The notes below the pieces were generated by a model. The model was given only the letters and a program-made list of their open reading frames with translations. It did not search any database and was not told the DNA's origin. From positions 339,573 through 388,783 of the forward strand of contig BFEA01000287.1 in assembly GCA_003427395.1 (NCBI GenBank): a DNA stretch of 49,211 nt. Reading direction: 5' to 3'. This stretch comes from Chara braunii. Taxonomy: Eukaryota; Streptophyta; Charophyceae; Charales; Characeae. The translations under genes and the position numbers were made by a program. Positions 39,601-49,211 of this stretch are shown here, one piece after another (positions within the stretch are counted from its first letter, which is position 1; the number at the start of each line of letters is the position of its first letter).

Positions 39601-41073
39601 TTTACGCTCTAGGGTCATGGTTTGTGCGCTACAATCGTGAGAGGCTGCGGTATGGTGACAGGGGAGAAGAAGATGGCGGGAGCATGAGAGCGGGTTGTTG
39701 CCCGTCTATTGATGAGATTGGGGGAGAGGGTGTGAATCGGGGATTTTTGGGGTGGGCGACCCCGATTCCGAAGATGGAACATAAGTAGGAAGGGCAGTTT
39801 TTTTTAGTAGCATGAACCTTCCCATATTTCGGGAAAGATTCATTTCTTTGTTTGGCATTGTACATAATGGGGAGGAGCACATTGTACAATCAGATCTAGA
39901 AAAGAGCTGTTGGCGGGAAGGAAAGCTAGCACTTACCTGACAGTCGAGGTGAGGGAAGCCGCGATAATTTGAAGATTACCTGTTCCGGCCGACATGCTGC
40001 TCGAGCCACTGATCGGTCAGGACAGCAAGGTGAAGAGGGGAGGCAACAGGGTAACAACGAGCGGGCCCTTACCGGGGCTGGAGCTGCGGCAGCGGGCGAA
40101 CGGGCAGGTCTCGAGAGCTGCAGGAGTGAGAGAAGGAGAGTCGCCTGCTGGCAAGGGTGGGATTCGGCAGGTGGAGTATGGATTGTAGTCGGCCAGCCCA
40201 GTTCCTGCAAGGGTCGCAAGTTGGCCTATTCCGACCCACAGTATCAGGTGAAGAAGCGGGAGGGCATCGCTGAGACTGCGGGCCCATCTGCTGGCCGACG
40301 TGCTCCCAAAGGGCTCAGCCAGCGTGCTCGCAAGGAGCTCAGCTAGGGATTGCAGACCTGTCTGATGCCCGCGTACGATGTACCCGTTGACCAAGGGGCT
40401 AAGGGGCGGGCTGCAAAGTTGAAAATCTGCTTGTTGACCAACATGCTGCCCACCCTGAAGGCCGAAGCAGCAAACTGGCCAACAGGGTATAGGCCTGGCC
40501 ACTGGCTGGGGCATTGACCGCTCTAACAGGACGAGCAGTGAGAAGTGAGCCGCGGGGGTACAAGCTTGTGGAGGGGCTAAGATCGTCAAGTTGATTGAAG
40601 GGGTGTCTTTGTTGTTAGTTTGGAAAGTCATATGGGAGTCAACATTCGACGATTTGACTTCAGTCTTGACCGGGCGGCTGTGAATTTGGCTGGCATTGCG
40701 GGGCTGTGACTGTTAAACCTGGATTGTTGAAGTTAAACATTTGAACTCCTGCTGAATCCCGTTGGAGAACTGGAATCGGCATCAGGCAACAGTAGGGTGG
40801 AAGGTTAGTTGTTGACCGATGTACGACTTAGTCCATTGGGCGAGCTGGCTGCAGATGAACCAGGGGCCTGAAGAGTTGGGTCAACTGATGCGTTGTCCAG
40901 CCAACTGAATGGAGTAATCAAAGGCGGGCCATCGATGACCATTACACTTGGGGCAACGGACGCTGGGGAGTGACTACGATTGCTAAGGAGAAAGTATTGT
41001 TCTGATTTAGAGGGTAGTCTGAACGTCAACGGTCCGCATTTATGGCTTCAGTTTAACAGTGTCTTCTGCGTTT
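36690..41073. other. Long stretch without recognisable genes
   Basis: GATTGAGAAAG-type tandem words occur at 36740-36775. The rest alternates AG-rich and GC-rich DNA. Frames at 38727-39149 (minus), 38755-39216 (plus) and 40017-40631 (minus, Ala/Leu-rich) overlap one another and match nothing I know. I do not call them genes. Confidence 0.35.
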
Positions 41074-41609
41074 TGGCTGCCATTGCGGGACCCTCAGGCG
41101 ATCGAAGATAACAAGGCCCTCTCTCGCGAGTCTGAGTGCACTCTTCAGGGGTCTGAGAGTCTCAACCTTTCTACTTCTGCCTTCCTTACTATAAGTCTAG
41201 TCCTTTTGTTCTGAGAGGAAGGCGGCAGGCGGGATTGCAACCCGTAATCCGCGCCAAGGCCTATGTTGGAGGTTCGCCCCACCGATTGTGGGAGCTCTGC
41301 CGGAACTTAGGAGGAGTTTTGGAGGCAGGGAATTGAAAGGTAATCATTGTGTCCTCTCTATAAACCCAGATTATAGCCTTATCTGTACTACCTATTGTGT
41401 TTTGATTGAGTATATTGCATGTATCTTATCGTTGACTTTGAGTTTGAATTTCAGGATATAATTCAGACTAAATAAAGGAATGTGTGCCCAATCTCAGTTT
41501 CAGCTTTATTTGTTGTATGAAATCAGATTGTTGAAAAGAACTGCATCTGGGGAAGGCAGGATGGAGGACTGTTTTGTTTGAAGGTTGACTGGGTCATTAA
41601 GGCTGGGAT

Positions 41610-42475
41610 GTCCCCATAAGTTTGGGGAGACCTAGTGCTTTGTTTATTTTGGCTTGCATGAAGCGTCAGACCCTTCTATAAGTTTAGGGGGTCTGATTGC
41701 TCTGGAGGCTGGGATGTCCCCATGAGTTTGGGGAGACCCAGTGCTATGGTTTTGCATGGAAGGTCAGACTGTTCTATAAGTTTAGGTGGTCTGAATGCTC
41801 TGACTTGTGAAGGCTATGATCGTGTCTGATTTTCAGGGACTCGGGGCATTCAATAAGTTTTGGTGCCTTGGGTTGCCTTGTTTTCACTGGGGTTTTATCT
41901 GTTTCTTTGGTTTCTGAACGAGGAGGTCTAAGCTGTTCTATAAGTTTAGGTGACTCAGCCTCTTCCTGCTCTTTATTCTGAAGAAATAATCTTGGCAAAA
42001 GGCAGACCCTTCTGTAAGTTCAGGGGGTCTGACTCGATGCCACACACATGATGATTGAGAGAAAAATGAAATTGGCAGAGAGTTCAGGGGATCTGGCTCA
42101 AAGCCTCGCACATGCTGAAACCCAATGGTTATAATTTGGCTATACTTTATTACTATTCTATTTAAGAACGAGTTAATCAGACTGTTCTATAAGTTTAGGT
42201 GGTCTGACTATAGCCTATCACAACTTCAAGAGAGTATAATTAAGAATACAATTAATGGTAAACAGGGGCAGACTGAACTGAAGTTAGTCCAGTCCTATGC
42301 AGCCTTATAAGACAAAGGGAAGACAGGTATATATAACTTGGATATCTCAAACAAGTTTAGGGCGACTAAAATGGTCTAGTCATGTGCCCAAAGAAGAGAG
42401 AAGTAGTTGTGCCCTCTGTTTGTGCATACTCTTTGACAAGTTAGACTCATTCCATAAGTTTGGGTGGTCTGACCT
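41610..42475. repeat. Array of ~10 TAAGTT hairpins (segment B)
   Basis: Loops lie near 41618, 41681, 41725 (TGAGTT variant), 41778, 41856, 41944, 42017, 42192 and 42467. Stems: CAGACCC/GGGTCTG at 41667; TCAGAC/GTCTGA at 41764; GGCA/TGCC with inner CAA/TTG at 41845; GCTG/CAGC at 41931; CAGACCC/GGGTCTG with inner CTG/CAG at 42003; TCAGAC/GTCTGA at 42177; TTAGAC/GTCTGA at 42441. The counterpart of A's hairpin at 21671 has lost its loop (about 42080). Confidence 0.85.
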
Positions 42476-42764
42476 TATACCTTATGTAAGCAGGGTATAA
42501 AAGGTTAAATCCTTGAAAGATCATGAACTATTGTTATCTAGATAAACTGGGGATGGTGAGAGTACTTACCTTTGTGGTTTGGCCTGCATGTGACTGAATG
42601 ATGCTACTACTTCGTCTGAGTTTCAGTTTGATAGGTAGTTGCTTTAGATGCTCGCCATGTGCTAGAGCCATAGGAGTTTAACTTAAATTCCTGGATTTTC
42701 TGAGCTAAGTTTTTATTACTTAGATCAATTTCTGCATTTTCTGGGATCTTTTATTTATACTTGG

Positions 42765-43325
42765 TCTTATATAAATCTTGGTAAGCCACTTTCTCTACTG
42801 GAAGCGTTGCCGAAATTTCTACAAAACCAGGGAGTTAGTCAGATTTTGTCTTTTTCAGGGTCCATCTTTTCTGACCTTTTGGCTTAGTAAAAATTTGGAA
42901 CACCTCCTTTTCTAAGGGAGTGTTGCCCAAATTTTTGCTAATTTAGGAAGTAAAACAAAATTAGACCTTGAAAAGTCAAAGTCACTTTATATTATGAACT
43001 TAGCTTTGTATAAATCTTGGAATAACACTTTCTCTACGGGAAGCGCTGCCGAAATTTCTACAAAGTTAAGGAGCTAGTTAAATTTTGTCTTAGTTGAACT
43101 CATATTTTATGGTTGAATTCATATCTAACTTAGTAAAAATCTGAGAAATCCCGTTTTCTAAAGGGAGTGCTGCCCAAATTTTTGCTAATTCAGGGAGTTA
43201 GACAAAATTTGACTTTGAAGGGTTGAAGATTATTTTTGTTTTCATATTTAGGCTTATATAAATTCTGGAAAGACACTTTTCCTACAGAACGCGCTGCCGA
43301 AATTTTCTTAGTTTAGAGGAGATAG
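42765..43325. repeat. Alternating nested-hairpin modules (segment B)
   Basis: Five modules, alpha-beta-alpha-beta-alpha, with an alpha-to-alpha period of about 240 bp (starts near 42773, 42888, 43013, 43133, 43257). Beta modules again carry AAAAATTTGG/CCAAATTTTT-type arms around a CTCC...GGGAG core. Segment A has three modules, so one alpha-beta pair was gained in B or lost in A. Confidence 0.8.
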
Positions 43326-45136
43326 ATTATATAATGACAGGTGGCGATTCGAGTGATTCACTCTGAATGGGGGAGATTCTGCCATAGGTCTGCCTTTCTT
43401 TGGGCACTGGCTTAGAAATAGACCTAGGCTTGACTATTAGGAGAGTCTTGAGGGAGAACGTGTCATGGAGATTTCGTCTCCATACATTGACGATTCAACT
43501 TGGATATTGACCTGTCGTACGATACTGGTCTTCTTTGGACATTCGATCCAGGATTTTGACTAAGTTTCAGCTTGATCTCACAGGGATCATCTTCTGTTAT
43601 CACTGATAACAGGTCGGTTGGTTGATCGCCGACTCGTCGACTTACGACATAACTTTGCTTACACTTGTACTGATTGTCTTAGCCCTGAGGTTTGATATGT
43701 TTTTTTTGATGGTTTTAACTAGACTTCTTTTAATGGCCATTATAGAGAACTTGTGAGATTTATGGAGGATGAGACTATGACTGGGGCTTGAGCGTGTGAG
43801 GCATGGTGTGAGTTACAGGGAACACTAAAGTTAACCACATTGATGTATGGCAATGTGACTATTGTGTGTGTCTGTGTTTTATGCAGGTGAGTATTTTGGA
43901 GCTTCGTATATGGGTCATACTTTGGAGGCAGTGAGAATGACAACCATGTGTCGCACGATCTGCATACCTGACGAGTTTATATTTCCCCTTCTTTTTACTT
44001 TATCTCGAGTTCTGATTTGGTATGTGAGTGTGGGATGTTTATTTTATTTTTTACTGATTGATTTTGCTTATTAACTTTGATAGTTGGATGTTGTAGTCCA
44101 TGGCAGCCGTCAAAGCCAAACCCCTTGACTTTTGTCCAGGCCCGGAGTGGGGCTCACCTCCAGGGCAGTAAGAGACGACTGCCACCACAGGTATGGACCT
44201 GTATACCACCCACTGTGCACAGAGTGCAGACGAGGGTGTGTGGTCTTCAACCGCGCATGGCGGTTGTCCAGCGTCGAGAGATTAACCCTCAAGGCGCGTG
44301 TCAGCCGACACTTGAGTGTCGAATGCGACCCTCGAGACTAACGAGGACCGCGTGAGTATGGGTACTACATAGTACGCCATCACTGCGACCGCTTGCGTAC
44401 GCTTGCATTGCGGGTCAATATGAGTAGACGTTGCGTCCGCAAAGTTTTATGCTAAGTCTTGCACGTGACGCCTATCCGATTTCCGCGTTGGAAAGTTATG
44501 GGACGACTACTAAGGGACTAGGAGTGTTGTCGCGTGGTTTGGTGTGCGTGTGTGTGTGCATTTTATTTTTGTGTTCGTAAGGTGGTGTGCGCGTGGTGTG
44601 TGGGATGCGTCCTAGTCAACTGACGACGGGCCGCGCTTGGGACTTCAGCCCCCCAGGATGTCGGTTCGCGTGCGGGTCCGATAGGCGTATTACCGCGCGT
44701 ATCCCCTATGCTACAGCGAACGAGAAACGCCCTCGGCTGGTCCACCTCTGCAATTGCAACCGAGTAGCTTTCGTAGTGTGGACTGGTAGCTCGGTGGGGA
44801 TACGCCCACCGAAGGGAGGTGACAACTCCCGTAAGGTGAAGGTAAGATGTGCCTCGCGTAGGCCCTATCCTGTCGTAGGGGCTCGCGAGAGGTACGGCTG
44901 GCGCACTCGGCCGGAGCGGCCTAAGGAAGCTTCATTTGTGTGTTCACGGCAAGGTTGGTCCAACTCCTGCGTGACGCAGCCGAGAGGGTCCCGCGCTGCC
45001 GCGTGCGGTGCCGGACCGATGCGCTCGACAACGTACCTCCGAGTGAGAACTAGTCGTGCGATGGGGACATCGCATTTTGAGTGGGGGGAAGGTATGTCAT
45101 GTACCGATGAAAAAGCGTGCAAAAGAGAAGGTTACC

Positions 45137-45728
45137 ATGAGTTCAAGAAATCGTGTAATTGACTTTGCGCACGCTTGAGAAAAAGTTTGGCAAAATGTCC
45201 AGAAGAAAAATGCTTGTATACTTGACTTTGCATGTGCTTGAGAAAAGGTCTGGCAAGATGTCCAAAAGAGAAATGGACGAGTAATTGACTTTGCGTGGGC
45301 TTGAGAAAAGGACTGGCAAGATGTCCAGAAGAGAAAAGGATGAGTAATTAACTGTGCATGGGCTTGAGAAAAGGCTGGCAAGATGTCAAGAAGAAAAATG
45401 GATGAGTAATTGACTTTGCATAGGCTTGAGAAAAGGTCTAGCAAAATGTCCAGAAGAGAAATGGATGAGTAATTGACTTTGCATGGGCTTGAGAAAAAAG
45501 TCTGGCAAGAGGTCCAGAAGAGAAATGGATGAGTAATTGACTTTGTGTGGGTTTGAGAGAAGGCCTGGTAAGACATTCAGAAGAGAAAGGCATGTGTAAT
45601 TGGGTTTGCATAGACTTAAGGAAAGGTCCGGTAAGACACCCAGAAAAGAGATATATGTGTAATGGATTTTGCATAAGTCTGAGAAAGGCATGGCAAGATG
45701 CCAGAAGAAAGATGCGTATGACATGGAC
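45137..45728. repeat. 63-bp minisatellite, about nine units
   Basis: Unit core: GTAATTGACTTTGCATGGGC, TTGAGAAAAGG-CTGGCAAGA, TGTCCAGAAGAGAAATGGAT. Most units are near a multiple of three in length, which keeps a repetitive minus-strand frame open for about 159 codons (ITHPFLFWTSCQ-F-SQAHAKS repeats). I regard that as a by-product. It starts about 100 bp after segment B. Confidence 0.9.
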
Positions 45729-46051
45729 TAAGTAACGCAGATTTTTGAGCTTGGGTACAAAAAAAGATTGAATAGGGGTGACGTGCATGCGGAATTGGCA
45801 GGGCTAGAAAAAACTGGGCAAAATGACATAGGAAAAATACTTGTGAATTTGGCTAAGCGTGAGATTGAGGAAAGAATGACGGGAGACGTAGATTGCACGG
45901 GCCGAAAAGCCAAGTAAAAGAAGCGCTGAGGGCAACCGGGGCCAGAAAAGGGACGTGGTTGACACGGGGTGGATGAAGGAACAGCAAAAGGGCGCCGGGA
46001 TGGCAAGGCGCGGGGAGAAGCAGGGGCAACAAGAAAAGAGAAGAGCAAAGG

Positions 46052-46317
46052 AGGATTGATGCTCTGTGGATGATGAACGAGACAAAAAGAGGATTGATGG
46101 TCTGAGGGTGATGATAGAGACAAAAAGAGGATTGATGCTCTGAGGGTGATGAACGAGATAAAAGAAGGATTGATGCTCTGAGGGTGATGAACGAGACGAA
46201 AGGGGTTTTTGATGTACTACGGGTGATGAATGAAACGAAAGGGGTTTGATGTACTACGGATGATGAATGGGATAAATGGGGTTTGATGTTCTAAAGAGTG
46301 ATGAATGAGACATGAGA
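46052..46317. repeat. 38-bp minisatellite, about seven units
   Basis: AGGATTGATGCTCTGAGGGT and GATGAACGAGACAAAAAG form the unit. Starts at 46052, 46090, 46128 and 46166 are exact; later units are more diverged (GGGTTTGATGTACTACGG). Confidence 0.9.
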
Positions 46318-48229
46318 AGCCTAAAGGACAAAGAAAGCTTGACCCTAAACACCCCTCCCCGTTCCAAGGCCGGAAACCTAGAAGAATCTGAGAAAGGAAC
46401 AAGAAAAGAAAAAACGGACCCTGGCAAACTAACCACCCATAACATCTCATCCTCCTCTCCCGCCTATCCCTCAAAAGCCCACTAACAAGAGATTGGTGCG
46501 CGATGAGGACATCGCGAATGAGTTGGGGAAATGTGTCGGGACTTCACTCAAGAGACTGAATATAGACAAATTGTGCACAACAGTGAAATCTGGAGTGAGA
46601 AGGCGAGAGAGAGAAAAGACAAAGAGTTAGGCCGCAAAAGGGAGTAAGAGAGATAAAATAAGTCATGGATTCCAACAAGAAAAAGATGATGTGAGTTTTA
46701 GTATCATGGCGTCATCACCTCTCTCCTACCTGTCCTGATTCTACACCTTCAGGACTAAACTCAACCCTTCTACTCATACGTCACTCAAGTTGAGGATATG
46801 CCCTATGCCAACTGTCTTTAAATATTCTCTACTACGTGCCTCCGCACACTCGTAAACGGAGTGCCCTTCCCGCGTTCCACAACAGGGGTCAGACCCATCT
46901 CTGCAAAGCTCCTTGACGCGGAGCACCAGCCCGCGCCTCAAACCAAATAATAATAATGTCGAAAAAATAAATCAGAAAAACCACTAAAAATAAATATAAA
47001 ATATAACAATAAATGAAAAAACAGGTATCAGATGCACACAGATCCACAGAAAAATCCCACACACTCCCAACACCCTATATTACCTGTACTAGCATCCACA
47101 CCTAGTCCGGTTACAGTCCCTAAGCAGACGTACAACGTCACCTAGTGGCTCCGGCCTGCATCTTGGCGATGACACCGTAGGGACACAATGCTTAGGGAAA
47201 TGGTGCGCGACCTAAGGATGACGCTTAGCCTGCGCACAAGAGAAGAGAAACACTCAAAGAGCCCTTGGACTGCCTGTGTATTAGAAAGAACAATTGCCTG
47301 AGAACATAACTAAGAAAAAAAAAAAATCAGCGTTGCGGAATGACCAGCGAGACTACCACCCGGCGTGAGGGCTGAGCTACATCCCCAATGTCAAAGCTCT
47401 CTCGCGCGATGGATCACCCCCATCCATCTCAAAGCACTAGGTGGGGATGACCCAGGGACGAATGGCCTGCGCCCTGAGCATGAGCATGGGCAGGCCGAGC
47501 CAACTGGGACCCGCAGTGGGGTCGACTAAGGCGCGAAAGTCTACCGGGGTTTGGCCCTACACCGGTCACATCGCCGGTTACTGCCATTATTCTCGAACGC
47601 CACAAGCGTCTGGACTAAGGTTCAGAAAAAAATTAGTCTCTCAATCATGGGTTAGTATGAATAAACTTTTGGCAAACGTCAATCTCATCAAGTCCTTAAA
47701 TTCGACGAAATGGTCAGACAACGTCCGACATAGAAAAACATAAGTTGATACCCTTGTGAGGGTTTTGATCCGACAACGGGACATAATTTGAAAATAAGAT
47801 CCCACGTGCGTACCTCCACCTTTTCGTTCGAAAATACGTCAAGTAGTCTCCTCGGAAGTTCAAAGATACTTTTGGAATATGAAGGATTAAAAGTTGCGCG
47901 CGCACTTGTTCCTTCCCGCGCGACAATGACCACTTCTTACTAAAACTAGAACCATACGTGAGGTTTTTGTTCTGTTGGGGTCTCCACACTCAATTTGCCC
48001 CAAAATCCTTGGCACCGCCTCATTTTGTTGTTCTTTCAGGGTCTGCTCTGCATTTTTAATCACTCTCACCAGAAGACAGCACAGGGTGTGAGGTTGAACG
48101 TTGTCGAGTGCATCGGATCCCACCTTTTCGCCAAGTGCGAGAGCCTTCCTGACTATGTCACGCAGGAGTTAAAACAAAACAAAACTAATATAATTATATA
48201 TGAAAAACAAGAGACTACTTAGGGAACGA
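46318..48229. other. No recognisable gene
   Basis: Mixed sequence: an A-rich stretch at 46950-47020, and a short match to the SINE-like family at 47747-47790. Frames at 47441-47743 and 47688-47989 resemble nothing known. Confidence 0.35.
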
Positions 48230-48440
48230 CGCAAAATAACTCCGCGAACCGCTGAAACGGACATGATTGCATCGCTCCTTCGCCGCTCTAGCCGGGTGCG
48301 CCAGTTGTACATCCCACGGTCCCCTACGACAGGATAGGTTTTCGCGGGGCACATCTTCCCTTCCCTAAGGGCGGCAAAGCCGTCCTCCCCCTCGCCTCTA
48401 CGCACCACTCGGGTCTCATAATTCGTATTCAACCTTATTG
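48230..48440 (-). repeat. Third, diverged, inverted copy of the segment A/B end
   Basis: The reverse complement contains CCTATCCTGTCGTAGGGG, then TGGCGCACCCGGCTAGAGCG, matching 44855-44930 (CCTATCCTGTCGTAGGGG, TGGCGCACTCGGCCGGAGCG) and 24390-24450. Flanking similarity fades quickly. All three copies keep one frame with (PY/TY)xVVGxRxxYxWRTR. Confidence 0.65.
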
Positions 48441-49086
48441 AAGCAGCCCCCTTAGTCTTTTCGGGGCCCTTATATGCATGCACACACAACTTCACATTTC
48501 TCTTGACAAAATTACACTTCATTCCCTTATTCACACTCTCATTCTCAAACGCAAAGGACATTTTCATGGATTGGCTTTAAGCTAAGGGTCCCGTAGCCCC
48601 TTTGCCCATCTTCCCTTTTACTTTTGACGCATGGTTCCTCCCGGCCCTATCCCGCTCAAGGCATCCACAACCTTCACTTACCTGCACAATCCCACACAAA
48701 GCAAGGATCCATGCAATCCTCCGTTGGGGGTCAACACATAGCCCTTCCCACATGCCTATCTTTTCCATGCTCTTTGGCTACTCTTCGTTCCCTTTCCTTG
48801 CTCAATCAGCTCATCCTCTTCTCATAATCATGCAGTCGGGGAAATGGTTGAGTCAAACTGACCTCGCTTCAACTTTTACTTTTTTTCGGATTCCGGCTTT
48901 TTTTCGTCCTTTCCTTTGCCTTCTTGGTGGCACAAGCGACCGGCTACCCTCCCCTTGCCTCTTTCTCCACCAAGTGAGGTTAAATCTCTTTTTACCGTTC
49001 GCACCCTGACAATGTACCAAGTGCGGGGAGAAATGTTAGTCATATGCCAAGTGAGGGGAAGGGACAGAGGGGGAAAGGCGAGGAGG
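48441..49086. other. No recognisable gene
   Basis: Pyrimidine-rich DNA on the plus strand. No family is recognised in the frames at 48602-49009. Confidence 0.35.
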
Positions 49087-49140
49087 GAGAGAGAGAGAGA
49101 GGGTGGGAGGGAAGGAGGAGAGAGAGAGAGCGAGAGCGAG

Positions 49141-49211
<71 letters not shown>
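49087..49211. repeat. (GA)n microsatellite at window end
   Basis: GA-rich from about 49087, becoming a pure (GA)n tract from 49145 to the last base, so it probably continues beyond the window. Confidence 0.95.

Larger units (their letters stand above)
41074..45033 (+). repeat. Segment B: second ~3.9-kb direct repeat unit
   Basis: Collinear with segment A from TGGCTGCCATTG to GCGCTCGACAACG, with strong similarity in 41080-43640 and 44085-45033 and a diverged middle. It lacks the (TA)n and the T-rich insert of A and has one extra alpha-beta pair of nested hairpins. The tRNA-like block lies at 41215-41320. No protein family is recognised. Confidence 0.85.

Noticed and set aside
40017-40631. A 204-residue Ala/Leu-rich minus-strand gene
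   Set aside because: Another frame is open on the opposite strand over the same GC-rich DNA; no domain or homologous pattern is recognised.

Overview
This is a repeat-dominated stretch of a large nuclear eukaryotic genome. The evidence is non-LTR retrotransposons with an APE endonuclease, reverse transcriptase and a plant-style zf-RVT tail, a Ty3/gypsy reverse transcriptase fragment, solo LTRs with target-site duplications, MITE-like palindromes, tRNA-derived repeats, long microsatellites and two assembly gaps (13572-14316, 36429-36618). I see no bacterial-type operons, no rRNA and no confident intact host gene. A plant-lineage genome, possibly a charophyte alga, fits best, but that is inference from element style and not proof.

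Layout. 1-8.7 kb: two solo LTRs of one family in opposite orientation (1041-2030 +, 6786-7824 -), a related LTR-like block carrying a 105-bp palindromic MITE, an adapter-marked assembly duplication (5126-5534), and a possible first exon with a signal peptide (7865-8096 -). 8.7-20.6 kb: LINE 3' ends and truncated LINE tails, one of them inserted in a gypsy RT fragment at 11.4-11.8 kb, a second 105-bp MITE, a gap flanked by tandem repeats, a cluster of tRNA-like modules (14.6-15.06 kb), and long purine or G-rich tracts. 20.67-24.56 kb and 41.07-45.03 kb: two direct copies of a ~3.9-kb unit (segments A and B). 25.4-31.26 kb: one nearly complete LINE with ORF1 and ORF2, decayed by stops and frameshifts. 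31.3-41 kb: a further LTR relative, SINE-like repeats, a LINE end on the minus strand, two possible small coding fragments around a tandem/inverted repeat, and a 40-bp array at a gap. 45.1-49.2 kb: two minisatellites, a third diverged inverted copy of the segment A/B end, and a (GA)n tract at the window edge.

The most unusual signal is inside segments A and B. Each carries about ten or eleven short hairpins with the same six-base loop, TAAGTT. Their inner and outer stems differ in sequence yet stay complementary, and matched hairpins in A and B show paired base changes. A second set of nested hairpins follows, in an alternating order of two subtypes. Together these look like a selected or structurally copied nucleic-acid architecture within an otherwise noncoding repeat. 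I do not recognise it as a known family.

Nothing here forms a host pathway. The functional content is retrotransposon machinery, now inactive in these copies, plus noncoding repeats that may have depended on it.
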